Notes under the pieces: generated by a model
Databases searched by the model: none
What the model was told of the DNA's origin: nothing
What the model saw: the letters and a program-made list of their open reading frames with translations, nothing else
In this document: piece by piece, positions 46,401 to 53,446 of the stretch
Numbering within the stretch: the stretch's first letter is position 1
Layout: every line of letters begins with the position of its first letter
DNA from: Geofilum rhodophaeum
Lineage (GTDB): Bacteria; Bacteroidota; Bacteroidia; Bacteroidales; Marinilabiliaceae
Assembly (NCBI RefSeq): GCF_002210225.1
Contig: NZ_MWUJ01000016.1
Location: 22,955-86,954, forward strand
DNA length: 64,000 nt
Direction of reading: 5' to 3'
Made by a program: the position numbers and the translations under genes

Positions 46401-46538
46401 CAACTTATACGACGCAGAAATAAACTCTCCACAATCCCAGAAACTGGTGGTTGGCTCCAGGGTAAGGGTATATACCACGGCAGCAATCAAAAAGGCCAGC
46501 CAGCCCAAGAGGGTGTTCAAGCGATTGTAATTCAGCAT
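43464..46538 (-). CDS. DUF2723/GT117-type membrane glycosyltransferase
   Basis: The protein has 1024 aa. The N-terminal half has 10 or more membrane helices and the signature [32 protein letters not shown] with the acidic pair expected of GT-C enzymes. DUF2723 is placed by CAZy in GT117 and is thought to glycosylate exported proteins in Bacteroidota. The soluble C-terminal part (about 640-1024) includes [24 protein letters not shown] and TPR-like helices near the end. It is the first gene of the operon with the NodB protein, purD and DUF6427. The sugar donor and protein targets are not known. Confidence 0.85.
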   Translation of the reverse strand: [1024 protein letters not shown]

Positions 46539-46585
46539 ATCGGTTAATTTTCAATGTTTTACAGGCAACAAAATCTGACGAAGGT

Positions 46586-46593
46586 CAAAAATA
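46586..46593 (-). promoter_or_regulatory. -7 element for the DUF2723 operon (TATTTTTG)
   Basis: An exact TAnnTTTG match on the minus strand, 47 nt before the start codon. A perfect palindrome, CCTTTGCAAAGG (46617-46628), lies just upstream and may be a binding site. Confidence 0.45.
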
Positions 46594-46759
46594 CAACATT
46601 CTGCCCAAAAAATAAGCCTTTGCAAAGGATTTGCGCCTGAATAAGAACCAAAAACAAAATCCACAACAAGACGGTGTTTAACAAGGTAAGGCTTGAACCT
46701 TGAAGTCCAGCCCTCTAAACAAGAACCAACATTTTTTTACTGTTTTTTTGTCGGTTTTA

Positions 46760-46791
46760 TTTGAAAGATATCCCGAAAGCTTCTATATTTG
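46760..46791 (+). promoter_or_regulatory. Promoter for tRNA-Gln
   Basis: TTTG (46760-46763), 20 nt, then TATATTTG (46784-46791), 33 nt before the tRNA. Confidence 0.7.
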
Positions 46792-46824
46792 CATCGCTTT
46801 TGAAAACAGAAAGCAATTCAAGTT

Positions 46825-46895
46825 TGTCCTGTGGTGTAATGGTAGCACAGATGGTTTTGGTCCATCTAGTCAGGGTTCGAATCCTTGCGGGACAA
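46825..46895 (+). tRNA. tRNA-Gln(UUG), CCA not encoded
   Basis: The acceptor is TGTCCTG/CGGGACA with the U1:A72 pair usual for tRNA-Gln, the anticodon stem GATGG/CCATC encloses loop TTTTGGT (anticodon TTG, 46857-46859), and the T loop is TTCGAAT. The discriminator A is followed by CAGT, so CCA is added later. Confidence 0.95.
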
Positions 46896-46900
46896 CAGTT

Positions 46901-46940
46901 AAAGCCGTAAATCTTAAAATAAGATTTACGGCTTTTTATT
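46901..46940 (+). terminator. Terminator of tRNA-Gln
   Basis: AAAGCCGTAAATCTT pairs with AAGATTTACGGCTTT around a short A/T loop and is followed by a T run. Confidence 0.9.
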
Positions 46941-47031
46941 TATGCCAAGCTCCGACTTTTTAACGGGACTGGCACAACATTTGTGCAAAAAGCCTGTTAG
47001 TGTAGAAAACAACAAACATAAACAAATAGAC

Positions 47032-47505
47032 ATGAAGAAAATTGCATTATTTGCCGTGGCACTTATGCTGTTGATGCCCGCTCTTTCTTTCGGCCAGGAT
47101 CAGGCCATTGGTCTGCGCCTGGGAGGCGGCAACCTGGTAGGTGCAGAAGTTTCATTTCAAACGCCTTTTGGTCGCGACCGTGCGGAACTGGACCTGGGCT
47201 GGGGTGGAAATCCCGACTGGGCATACTGGTCGCTGACCGGACTCTACCAGTGGGTTTTCCCCATCGAGAGCGGCTTCAAATGGTATTTGGGCGTAGGGCC
47301 TGCCCTGGGCAACACCGTCTATTCAGGTCCCCACGATAAAACCGACGGCTTGTATCTGGCGGTAGCTTTTAATGGAGGCGCCGAGTACAATTTTGCAGAA
47401 ATCCCCCTGCAGTTGTCGGTAGATACACGACCCGAATTGCCCTTAGCCAGTACAGACATCAACAATTGGTTTGGCCTGGCCATTGCAGCCCGCTACCGAT
47501 TTTAA
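47032..47505 (+). CDS. Small outer-membrane beta-barrel protein
   Basis: The protein has 157 aa from ATG 47032. A signal peptide ends at SFGQ (about residue 21). The mature part alternates hydrophobic and polar residues (GLRLGGGNLVGAEVSFQTPF; WAYWSLTGLYQWVFP; YLGVGPALGN) and ends IAARYRF with a terminal Phe, as expected of an eight-stranded outer-membrane barrel. It may be structural; no function can be given. It follows the tRNA-Gln terminator and overlaps tail to tail with the TlpA-like gene by 4 nt. Confidence 0.75.
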   Translation: MKKIALFAVALMLLMPALSFGQDQAIGLRLGGGNLVGAEVSFQTPFGRDRAELDLGWGGNPDWAYWSLTGLYQWVFPIESGFKWYLGVGPALGNTVYSGPHDKTDGLYLAVAFNGGAEYNFAEIPLQLSVDTRPELPLASTDINNWFGLAIAARYRF

Positions 47506-48104
47506 CGCAACTGTTTATCCAGCAAGTCGAACATCCGGCGCGAGTCCCAACGGGCCGCGCCGGTTTTGTGTAGCACAATACGACCGCCCGGACTGATTAA
47601 AAAGGTCGTAGGAAGGGTGGTGGTGCTGAGGGCCTCAGCCGGCTGGGAGGCCAGCGCATAAAGCGGCAGCTCATAACCCCGTGCTTCCATAAACGCAAGC
47701 ACAGTCTCCGGATCCTCGTTGGATACGAACACAAAGTGAACCTCGTCTTTATACGCATTGTACAGGTTCTGCAAGGAGGGCATTTCGGCAATGCAGGGCG
47801 GGCACCAGGTGGCCCAATAGTTTAAAAAAACGGGCTTATCGCTGAGTTCTTCCAATGAAACCAGCTCTCCATCGTAGGTAACCAGGCGCAATTGACGCTC
47901 CTGCTGATCCAGTATAACGGTGCGGGACGACTCGCGGGGTGCCAGCATGGTGTATCGGACAATGAAGGCCGATACCGTTTTTCGTGAGGTCGGGAAAAGC
48001 ATGGCCACAACCAGGGCCAAAAACAAAAAATCCAACACAATGCTCCACCAGCGCTTTTTGCGCCGGTATTGCTGCCACTTTTCACTGATGATGTTCTTTC
48101 CCAT
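47502..48104 (-). CDS. Membrane-anchored TlpA/ResA-like thiol-disulfide oxidoreductase
   Basis: The protein has 200 aa from ATG 48104. One membrane helix lies at about 20-38, and the thioredoxin domain faces the periplasm. The active site is WATWCPPC (Cys 101 and Cys 104), followed by EMPSLQNLYNAYKDEVHFVFVS and the cis-Pro region LPTTFLIS. Such proteins reduce disulfides for cytochrome c maturation or in protein repair. The partner is unknown because no ccm or res gene is near. Confidence 0.9.
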   Translation of the reverse strand: MGKNIISEKWQQYRRKKRWWSIVLDFLFLALVVAMLFPTSRKTVSAFIVRYTMLAPRESSRTVILDQQERQLRLVTYDGELVSLEELSDKPVFLNYWATWCPPCIAEMPSLQNLYNAYKDEVHFVFVSNEDPETVLAFMEARGYELPLYALASQPAEALSTTTLPTTFLISPGGRIVLHKTGAARWDSRRMFDLLDKQLR

Positions 48105-48165
48105 AATACACAAGCTTACATTTCTCTCCTCAAACAAATCAAAGACCCAAAAGTTTCCTACTCCT

Positions 48166-48540
48166 TTACTGGGGAAAGGGCATCAGTCCCTTGTAGTTGA
48201 TGTAATATTCACCCCCTACCTCGGGACGCCCCATTTCTTCATCAGTAGTTCCCTGGGCATTGGCTACCCCCACACTGGCAAAACGACACACCGCCTTGTG
48301 CTTCAAGGCATGATGTCCCACCCGTGCAGCCACATCGGGGAGCAAAATCCCCATATTGGGGAAGCAGGCGGTACGCACCACAATAAAATAAAGAACGTCG
48401 TTCTTCCGCGCCAGTATCTGAGGATTCACATCGGCCTCCTGGTGCACATTCAAGACCTCATAACCTTGGTCCACCAAATCCTTATAAACCACTTTCAGTC
48501 CAAAAAAATGCAGTTCTTCGCTGCTCATCACTTTTCCCAT
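48166..48540 (-). CDS. Conserved hypothetical protein
   Basis: The protein has 124 aa from ATG 48540 (MGKVMSSEELHFFGLKVV); a start at 48576 would add 12 residues. The GYEVLNVHQEADVNPQILARKNDVLYFIVVRTA segment has a strand-strand pattern with E, D, Q and K residues that could fit a nuclease-like (PD-(D/E)XK) core, but this is a guess. No membrane segment or signal peptide is seen. It is divergent from the small membrane protein at 48636. Confidence 0.55.
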   Translation of the reverse strand: MGKVMSSEELHFFGLKVVYKDLVDQGYEVLNVHQEADVNPQILARKNDVLYFIVVRTACFPNMGILLPDVAARVGHHALKHKAVCRFASVGVANAQGTTDEEMGRPEVGGEYYINYKGLMPFPQ

Positions 48541-48623
48541 ATTTGCTGCGTTTATTAGAGGGGCAAAAATAGACAATTTAAAATTTTTAACGCACTAAAA
48601 GGCAGTCGCATCGCAAAGTCTTG

Positions 48624-48631
48624 TAACTTTG
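48624..48631 (+). promoter_or_regulatory. -7 element within an inverted repeat, 4 nt before a start codon
   Basis: TAACTTTG is an exact match. It forms part of the inverted repeat GCAAAGT (48613-48619)/ACTTTGC (48626-48632). Transcription would begin on or beside the ATG at 48636, giving a leaderless mRNA. No -33 element is seen. Confidence 0.45.
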
Positions 48632-48635
48632 CAAG

Positions 48636-49073
48636 ATGTGGATAATAGCAGGTATAATTGTTGCGGTGCTGCTGCTGACTTATGCAGGCACCCGTATTTT
48701 TGAGGGGAAGCGTAAAGACCGTGCTTCGGCATCCGCCGAGCCGGCGACAGTACCCGATGCCGATTGTTGCGGGGCCCATGAAGTCTGCGACAAGGAGACG
48801 CTGTTGTCGGCCGACGATGAAATAGTGTACTATCAGGACGAGGACCTGGACCATTACCAGGGACGAAGTGCACAAAGCTACAGCTCAGCCGAAATTGAGG
48901 ATTTCCGGGAAATATTGTACACCATGCGCGACGATGAAGTGGCCGGCTGGTTGCGCAGCCTGCAGCTGCGCAACATCAATCCGCCCATAGTCATTAGAGA
49001 TGAGGCACTGATGATTGTCACCGAGGTCCGCGACATCATCAGAGGCGGTCGCCAGACCGCCACTGCGGTTTAG
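48636..49073 (+). CDS. Small single-pass membrane protein with CCGxHxxC motif
   Basis: The protein has 145 aa. An N-terminal membrane helix (WIIAGIIVAVLLLTYAGTRIF) is followed by a charged linker, DCCGAHEVCDKE near residues 43-54, and a soluble C-terminal part (SSAEIEDFREILYTMRDDEVAGWLRSLQLRNINPPIVIRDEALMIVTEVRDI). Similar proteins occur across Bacteroidota. The Cys/His cluster could bind metal. The function is unknown. No later Met is close, so the start is firm. It overlaps pyrH tail to tail by 4 nt. Confidence 0.65.
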   Translation: MWIIAGIIVAVLLLTYAGTRIFEGKRKDRASASAEPATVPDADCCGAHEVCDKETLLSADDEIVYYQDEDLDHYQGRSAQSYSSAEIEDFREILYTMRDDEVAGWLRSLQLRNINPPIVIRDEALMIVTEVRDIIRGGRQTATAV

Positions 49074-49777
49074 GGGTGCACCAGGGTACCGATTCCCTCG
49101 CCCATCAAGACCTTCTTCAAGTTGCCTTTCCGGTCCATGTTAAATACCAGTACCGGCAAATTGTTCTCTTTGCACATAGCTGTTGCCGTCAGGTCCATGA
49201 TCTTCAGACCCTGCTTATACACCTCGTCAAAAGAAATCTTATCGTATTTCACCGCCTGGGGATCTTTCTCGGGATCGGCTGTATAAACGCCATCGACCCG
49301 GGTCCCTTTGAGCATGACATCGGCTTCTATTTCAATGCCCCGCAGCGAGGAGCCGGTGTCGGTCGTAAAATAGGGATTGCCGGTGCCTGCCGCCAGAATA
49401 ACGACCTCGCCGGCGCTGAGTGCTTCCATGGCACGGGGCTTGGAATAATACTCCCCGACGGGCTCCATGCGAATGGCGGTAAGTACGCGCGCCTTGGTGC
49501 CCATCGCATTCAGTGCGGAGGCCAATGCCAGTCCGTTGATCACGGTGGCCAGCATGCCCATCTGGTCGCCCTTGTAACGGTCAAAGCCCTTAGAGGCGCC
49601 GCTGAGTCCGCGAAAAATGTTTCCGCCACCAATTACTATGCCTATTTCTACCCCCATGGCGGCTATTTCGGCCACTTGTTCGGCATAGTCGTTCAGGCGT
49701 TGGGCATCGATCCCGTAGCCTTGTTCTCCCATGAGCGATTCGCCGCTCAACTTCAACAGTATCCTTTTGTATTGCAT
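49070..49777 (-). CDS. pyrH: UMP kinase
   Basis: PyrH phosphorylates UMP to UDP and is hexameric in bacteria. The protein has 235 aa. ILLKLSGESLMG opens the amino-acid-kinase fold, and GIVIGGGNIFRG, AAGTGNPYFTTDT and DGVYTADPEKDP are conserved blocks. It follows the rplM-rpsI-rpsB-tsf genes, but a terminator lies between tsf and pyrH, so it probably has its own promoter or receives read-through. Confidence 0.97.
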   Translation of the reverse strand: MQYKRILLKLSGESLMGEQGYGIDAQRLNDYAEQVAEIAAMGVEIGIVIGGGNIFRGLSGASKGFDRYKGDQMGMLATVINGLALASALNAMGTKARVLTAIRMEPVGEYYSKPRAMEALSAGEVVILAAGTGNPYFTTDTGSSLRGIEIEADVMLKGTRVDGVYTADPEKDPQAVKYDKISFDEVYKQGLKIMDLTATAMCKENNLPVLVFNMDRKGNLKKVLMGEGIGTLVHP

Positions 49778-49837
49778 GATTGGAATATTTGACTTTTAAA
49801 TGTAAGCATTTTTTGGGCGGACCCGCATTCCAGCCCA

Positions 49838-49872
49838 AAAAAAGAGGCTGCCCTGCTGGGGCAACCTCCTGT
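49838..49872 (-). terminator. Terminator between tsf and pyrH
   Basis: On the minus strand GAGGTTGCCC pairs with GGGCAGCCTC around CAGCA, followed by a run of seven T. Confidence 0.85.
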
Positions 49873-49900
49873 ATCTAACACCTTATAGGGTGAACTATTT

Positions 49901-50728
49901 CTAATTGTTGAGCGAGAAACGCTTGAACTCGGTAACGGTCAAGCCTTTGTCGGCCTGCTGCAAGTACTCACGAACGCTGATTTTGCCGTCCTTCACAAAT
50001 ACCTGGTCGAGCAGGGTGCTCTCCTTAAAGAACTTGCTCAAACGACCCATGGCGATTTTCTCTACCATTTCTTCGGGCTTGCCTTCCTGACGGGTCAGGT
50101 CTTTGGCAATCTCGAGCTCCTTGTCTACCACTTCCTGGGGTACAGAATCGCGATCCACAGAAACAGGGTTCATGGCAGCCACTTGCATAGCAACATCACG
50201 TCCAATTTGCTCATCCTGCCCGCCTTTGTTGAGGCCCACCAAGGTAGCCAGCTTGTTGCCGGGGTGGATGTAAGCCACTACCTGCTCCGCTTTTACTACA
50301 TCAAAGTAAGGCATGTCAATTTTTTCGCCAATTACACCAATTTGCTCGGTAATTACATCCTTAATGGCTACGCCATTCAGTTGCAAGTCCTTCACTTCAT
50401 CGGCGTTGCTGGCTTCACTGGCCAGGGCCAGATCCAGAATAGACTGGGTTAAAGCAACAAAGCTTTCGTTTTTGGCCACAAAGTCGGTTTCGCAGTTCAA
50501 AACCACCAAAGCGCCTTTTTTACCATCGGCAGAAACTTTTGAAAGCACTACGCCTTCGGTAGCTTCACGGTCGGCACGCTTGTTGGCAATGGCCTGACCT
50601 TTTTTGCGGATGATGTCAACGGCTTTGTCAAAATCACCATCGGCTTCGGTGAGGGCTTTTTTACAGTCCATCATACCGGCACCGGTTGCTTTTCTCAGTT
50701 TGCTTACGTCAGCAGCAGATACAGCCAT
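49901..50728 (-). CDS. tsf: Elongation factor Ts
   Basis: EF-Ts exchanges GDP for GTP on EF-Tu. The protein has 275 aa from ATG 50728. The N-terminal domain has VSKLRKATGAGMMDCKKALTEADGDFDKAVDIIRKKG, and the core has NCETDFVAKNE. The longer frame to 50785 lacks family similarity. It lies 97 nt after rpsB in the usual ribosomal order and ends at a terminator. Confidence 0.97.
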   Translation of the reverse strand: MAVSAADVSKLRKATGAGMMDCKKALTEADGDFDKAVDIIRKKGQAIANKRADREATEGVVLSKVSADGKKGALVVLNCETDFVAKNESFVALTQSILDLALASEASNADEVKDLQLNGVAIKDVITEQIGVIGEKIDMPYFDVVKAEQVVAYIHPGNKLATLVGLNKGGQDEQIGRDVAMQVAAMNPVSVDRDSVPQEVVDKELEIAKDLTRQEGKPEEMVEKIAMGRLSKFFKESTLLDQVFVKDGKISVREYLQQADKGLTVTEFKRFSLNN

Positions 50729-50825
50729 AATTTCTTCTATTTTGGAGTAAAAAATTCGGGGAAAACCGCAATGGTTTGTCCCCAAATTTCTTAATCAGAT
50801 TAATAAACAAAGTACGTTCAACAGC

Positions 50826-51704
50826 TTATTCCTTGTCGTCGCCAGTGGCTTCAGCCTTAGGGGCTTCTTCCTTGGGAGCAGCCTCAGCCTTGGGAGCTTC
50901 CACTGCTTCTGCAGCGTCGTCTTCCTTGCGGGCCTTCACCCGTGCACGACCACCACCTTCGGTCTTCTTAGCCTTGGCGCCCTTTTCCTTGGCAGAATCG
51001 TCGCTGTCTTTGTCGGCTTTGCGCTCGGCCAGACCTTCCTTGATGGCATCGGTCATGGCACCTACAATTACCTCGATGGACTTGGAGGCATCGTCGTTGG
51101 CAGGAATCACGAAATCTACGTTACGGGGATCCGAGTTGGTATCTACCATGGCAAACACGGGGATGTTCAAACGGATGGCCTCTTTAACGGCAATGTGCTC
51201 CTTCATTACGTCTACCACAAACATAGCCGCCGGCAAACGGTTCAGATCGGCGATGCTGCCCAGGGTCTTGTCCAGCTTGGCGCGCTGACGGCCAATCTGC
51301 AATTTTTCTCTTTTCGAAAGACTGTTCCAACTGGGTTCACCCATCATACGGTCGATGGAAGTCATTTTCTTCACGGCCTTACGAATGGTGGGGAAGTTGG
51401 TAAGCATACCACCGGGCCAACGCTCCACAACATAGGGCATGTTCACTGACCCTACCTTGTCGGCAATAATTTCCTTAGCCTGCTTTTTGGTGGCAACAAA
51501 TAAAATTTTCCGTCCTGATTTGGCAATTTGCTTCAACGCTGCAGCAGCTTCGTCGGCTTTAACCGCCGTTTTGTGCAGGTCGATGATATGGATACCATTG
51601 CGCTCCATAAAAATGTAGGGAGCCATGGCAGGATTCCACTTTCTTCTAAGGTGACCGAAGTGTACTCCGGCATCCAACAATTGTTGAAATTCTAATTTTG
51701 GCAT
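50826..51704 (-). CDS. rpsB: 30S ribosomal protein S2 with long low-complexity tail
   Basis: The protein has 292 aa, about 50 longer than E. coli S2. The core begins FQQLLDAGVHFGHLRRKWNPAM, and NLPA-type blocks such as VERWPGGMLTNFPTIRKAV and VDTNSDPRNVDFVIPANDDA are typical. From about residue 228 the sequence is a Lys/Glu/Ala-rich tail (KADKDSDDSAKEKGAKAKK ... EEAPKAEATGDDKE), probably disordered. Such tails occur in Bacteroidota S2. It is preceded by rpsI (100 nt) and followed by tsf. Confidence 0.97.
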   Translation of the reverse strand: MPKLEFQQLLDAGVHFGHLRRKWNPAMAPYIFMERNGIHIIDLHKTAVKADEAAAALKQIAKSGRKILFVATKKQAKEIIADKVGSVNMPYVVERWPGGMLTNFPTIRKAVKKMTSIDRMMGEPSWNSLSKREKLQIGRQRAKLDKTLGSIADLNRLPAAMFVVDVMKEHIAVKEAIRLNIPVFAMVDTNSDPRNVDFVIPANDDASKSIEVIVGAMTDAIKEGLAERKADKDSDDSAKEKGAKAKKTEGGGRARVKARKEDDAAEAVEAPKAEAAPKEEAPKAEATGDDKE

Positions 51705-51804
51705 TTTAAATTTTTTAGTCGTTTACATTCTGTTTCAGGCAACCGATAAGTAGTTCCCCTTAAGAAATCTTACCGGTTTAGATACTAAACGCACCTGAGG
51801 GGCA

Positions 51805-52191
51805 TTAACGCTTGCTGAACTGGAATCTCTTCCGTGCTTTGGGACGACCCGGCTTCTTACGTTCAACAACACGGGGATCACGAGTCATGAATCCGTTGGT
51901 ACGCAAGGCTGACTTATCGTCGGCATTAATTTTAACAAGTGCACGGGCGATGGCCAAACGCAAGGCTTCTGCCTGTCCTTTGATACCGCCTCCGTCGAGG
52001 TTTACTTTGATGTCGTAGGAACCGGCAACACCCAACAATTCCAAGGGCTGCTTTACAATGTACTGCAGAGTAGCTGCAGGAAAGTAGTTGTCAAGCGGTC
52101 TTTTGTTGATGGTTATCTGCCCCTTGCCTTCGCTCAGGTAAATACGAGCTACGGCAGCCTTTCTTCTTCCAATGGCATTAATTACTTCCAT
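51805..52191 (-). CDS. rpsI: 30S ribosomal protein S9
   Basis: The protein has 128 aa. It opens EVINAIGRRKAAVARIYLSEGKGQITIN and ends RKKPGRPKARKRFQFSKR, the basic tail that reaches the P-site tRNA in the ribosome. The length and order are normal. It lies 5 nt after rplM. Confidence 0.98.
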   Translation of the reverse strand: MEVINAIGRRKAAVARIYLSEGKGQITINKRPLDNYFPAATLQYIVKQPLELLGVAGSYDIKVNLDGGGIKGQAEALRLAIARALVKINADDKSALRTNGFMTRDPRVVERKKPGRPKARKRFQFSKR

Positions 52192-52196
52192 AACGC

Positions 52197-52652
52197 TTAT
52201 TTAATTTTGTTTAATTCAATTACCCTGGGCTGCTGTGCCTCTTGCTTGTGCTCGGGACCAGCATACACAAACAGGTTTCCAAAGAGCTTACGACCGAGTT
52301 TGGTCTTGGGCAACATACCTTTTACGGTACGCTCCACCAAACGCTCGGGGCTTTTAGCAAAAAGCATCGCAGGCGTTACCTCTCTTTGTCCACCCGGATA
52401 ACCGCTATGGTAGAAAAATACTCTGTCGTCCCATTTTTTGCCGCTGAGCTTAACCTTGTCGGCATTAACAATGATGACGTTGTCGCCACAATCGAGGTTG
52501 GGCGTGTAATTGGGCTTGTGCTTCCCTCTCAGGAGCTTAGCCACTTCCGAACCCAGCCGACCCAGAATCATGTCGCTAGCATCTACCACCAGCCATTCTT
52601 TCTGAATGGTTGCCGGAGTGGCTGAATTGGTTTTGTAACTTAAGGTATCCAC
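52197..52652 (-). CDS. rplM: 50S ribosomal protein L13
   Basis: The protein has 151 aa. WLVVDASDMILGRLGSEVAKLLRGKHKPNYTPNLDCGDNVIIVNADKV is the family core, and GMLPKTKLGRKLFGNLFVYAG its C-terminal signature. It heads the minus-strand cluster rplM-rpsI-rpsB-tsf. No TAnnTTTG element is obvious in the 60 nt before the start. Confidence 0.98.
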   Translation of the reverse strand: MDTLSYKTNSATPATIQKEWLVVDASDMILGRLGSEVAKLLRGKHKPNYTPNLDCGDNVIIVNADKVKLSGKKWDDRVFFYHSGYPGGQREVTPAMLFAKSPERLVERTVKGMLPKTKLGRKLFGNLFVYAGPEHKQEAQQPRVIELNKIK

Positions 52653-52915
52653 AGTCTTTCTTTCTTTAAATTAGACCTACAAAAAATAAAACAATTGCCG
52701 GTGCAAACGCCGCATCAGGCGGGCACCCCAAGGGCCGGGCAGACCATCAGGGCGGTGAACAATAACCTGAAATACAAACAACTTACACCTATTGAACGGA
52801 TAATAATCGGCCGCAAAAGTAGGAGTTTTTTTTGTAACTGCCAATGCTTTACCATCTTTTTAGCAGCGGGGGACTTCTTTTTTTAATTAACTTTAAGGCC
52901 CTTAAAAAAACAGGC

Positions 52916-53386
52916 ATGCAACAAAACGAAATACTGATGCGAACGGCCATCGGTCTGGCCAACGACAACATTGAAAAAGGGGGTGGCCCCTTTGGTGCCG
53001 TGGTGGTGCACCAGGGCGAAATTGTTGGTCGAGGTGCCAACGAGGTGACCCTGCAAAACGACCCCACGGCCCACGCCGAGGTGCTGGCCATTAGGAACGC
53101 CGCCCAAACGCTGGGGCATTACGATTTAAGCGACTGTGTGCTGTACACCTCCTGCGAGCCCTGCCCCATGTGTCTGGGCGCCATTTACTGGTCGCGCATA
53201 AAAACCGTGTACTACGGCAACAACCGCAAGGATGCTGCGGAGGCGGGTTTCGACGACGATTTCATTTACCGCGAACTGGAACTTCCTATGGCGCAGCGCA
53301 GCATACTGATGCAGCCTTTGCTGGGTGAGGAAGCCCTGGACAACTTTAAACGCTGGACCAAAAAGGAAGACAAGACGGAGTATTAA
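52916..53386 (+). CDS. guaD: Guanine deaminase (cytidine-deaminase fold)
   Basis: The protein has 156 aa from ATG 52916. Zinc ligands are in DPTAHAEVLAIRNAA (His, with catalytic Glu) and SCEPCPMCLGA (two Cys). The AIYWSRIKTVYYGNNRKDAAEAGFDDDFIYRE stretch matches B. subtilis-type GuaD closely and differs from tRNA adenosine deaminase TadA. It should convert guanine to xanthine. The upstream TAACTTTA is one base off the -7 consensus. It stands alone on this strand. Confidence 0.9.
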   Translation: MQQNEILMRTAIGLANDNIEKGGGPFGAVVVHQGEIVGRGANEVTLQNDPTAHAEVLAIRNAAQTLGHYDLSDCVLYTSCEPCPMCLGAIYWSRIKTVYYGNNRKDAAEAGFDDDFIYRELELPMAQRSILMQPLLGEEALDNFKRWTKKEDKTEY

Positions 53387-53446
53387 AAGGGGCGCCTTGG
53401 GGCTGGCCCCAACAATTGATTTTGAACCAGGCCTGCTGAGCAAACC

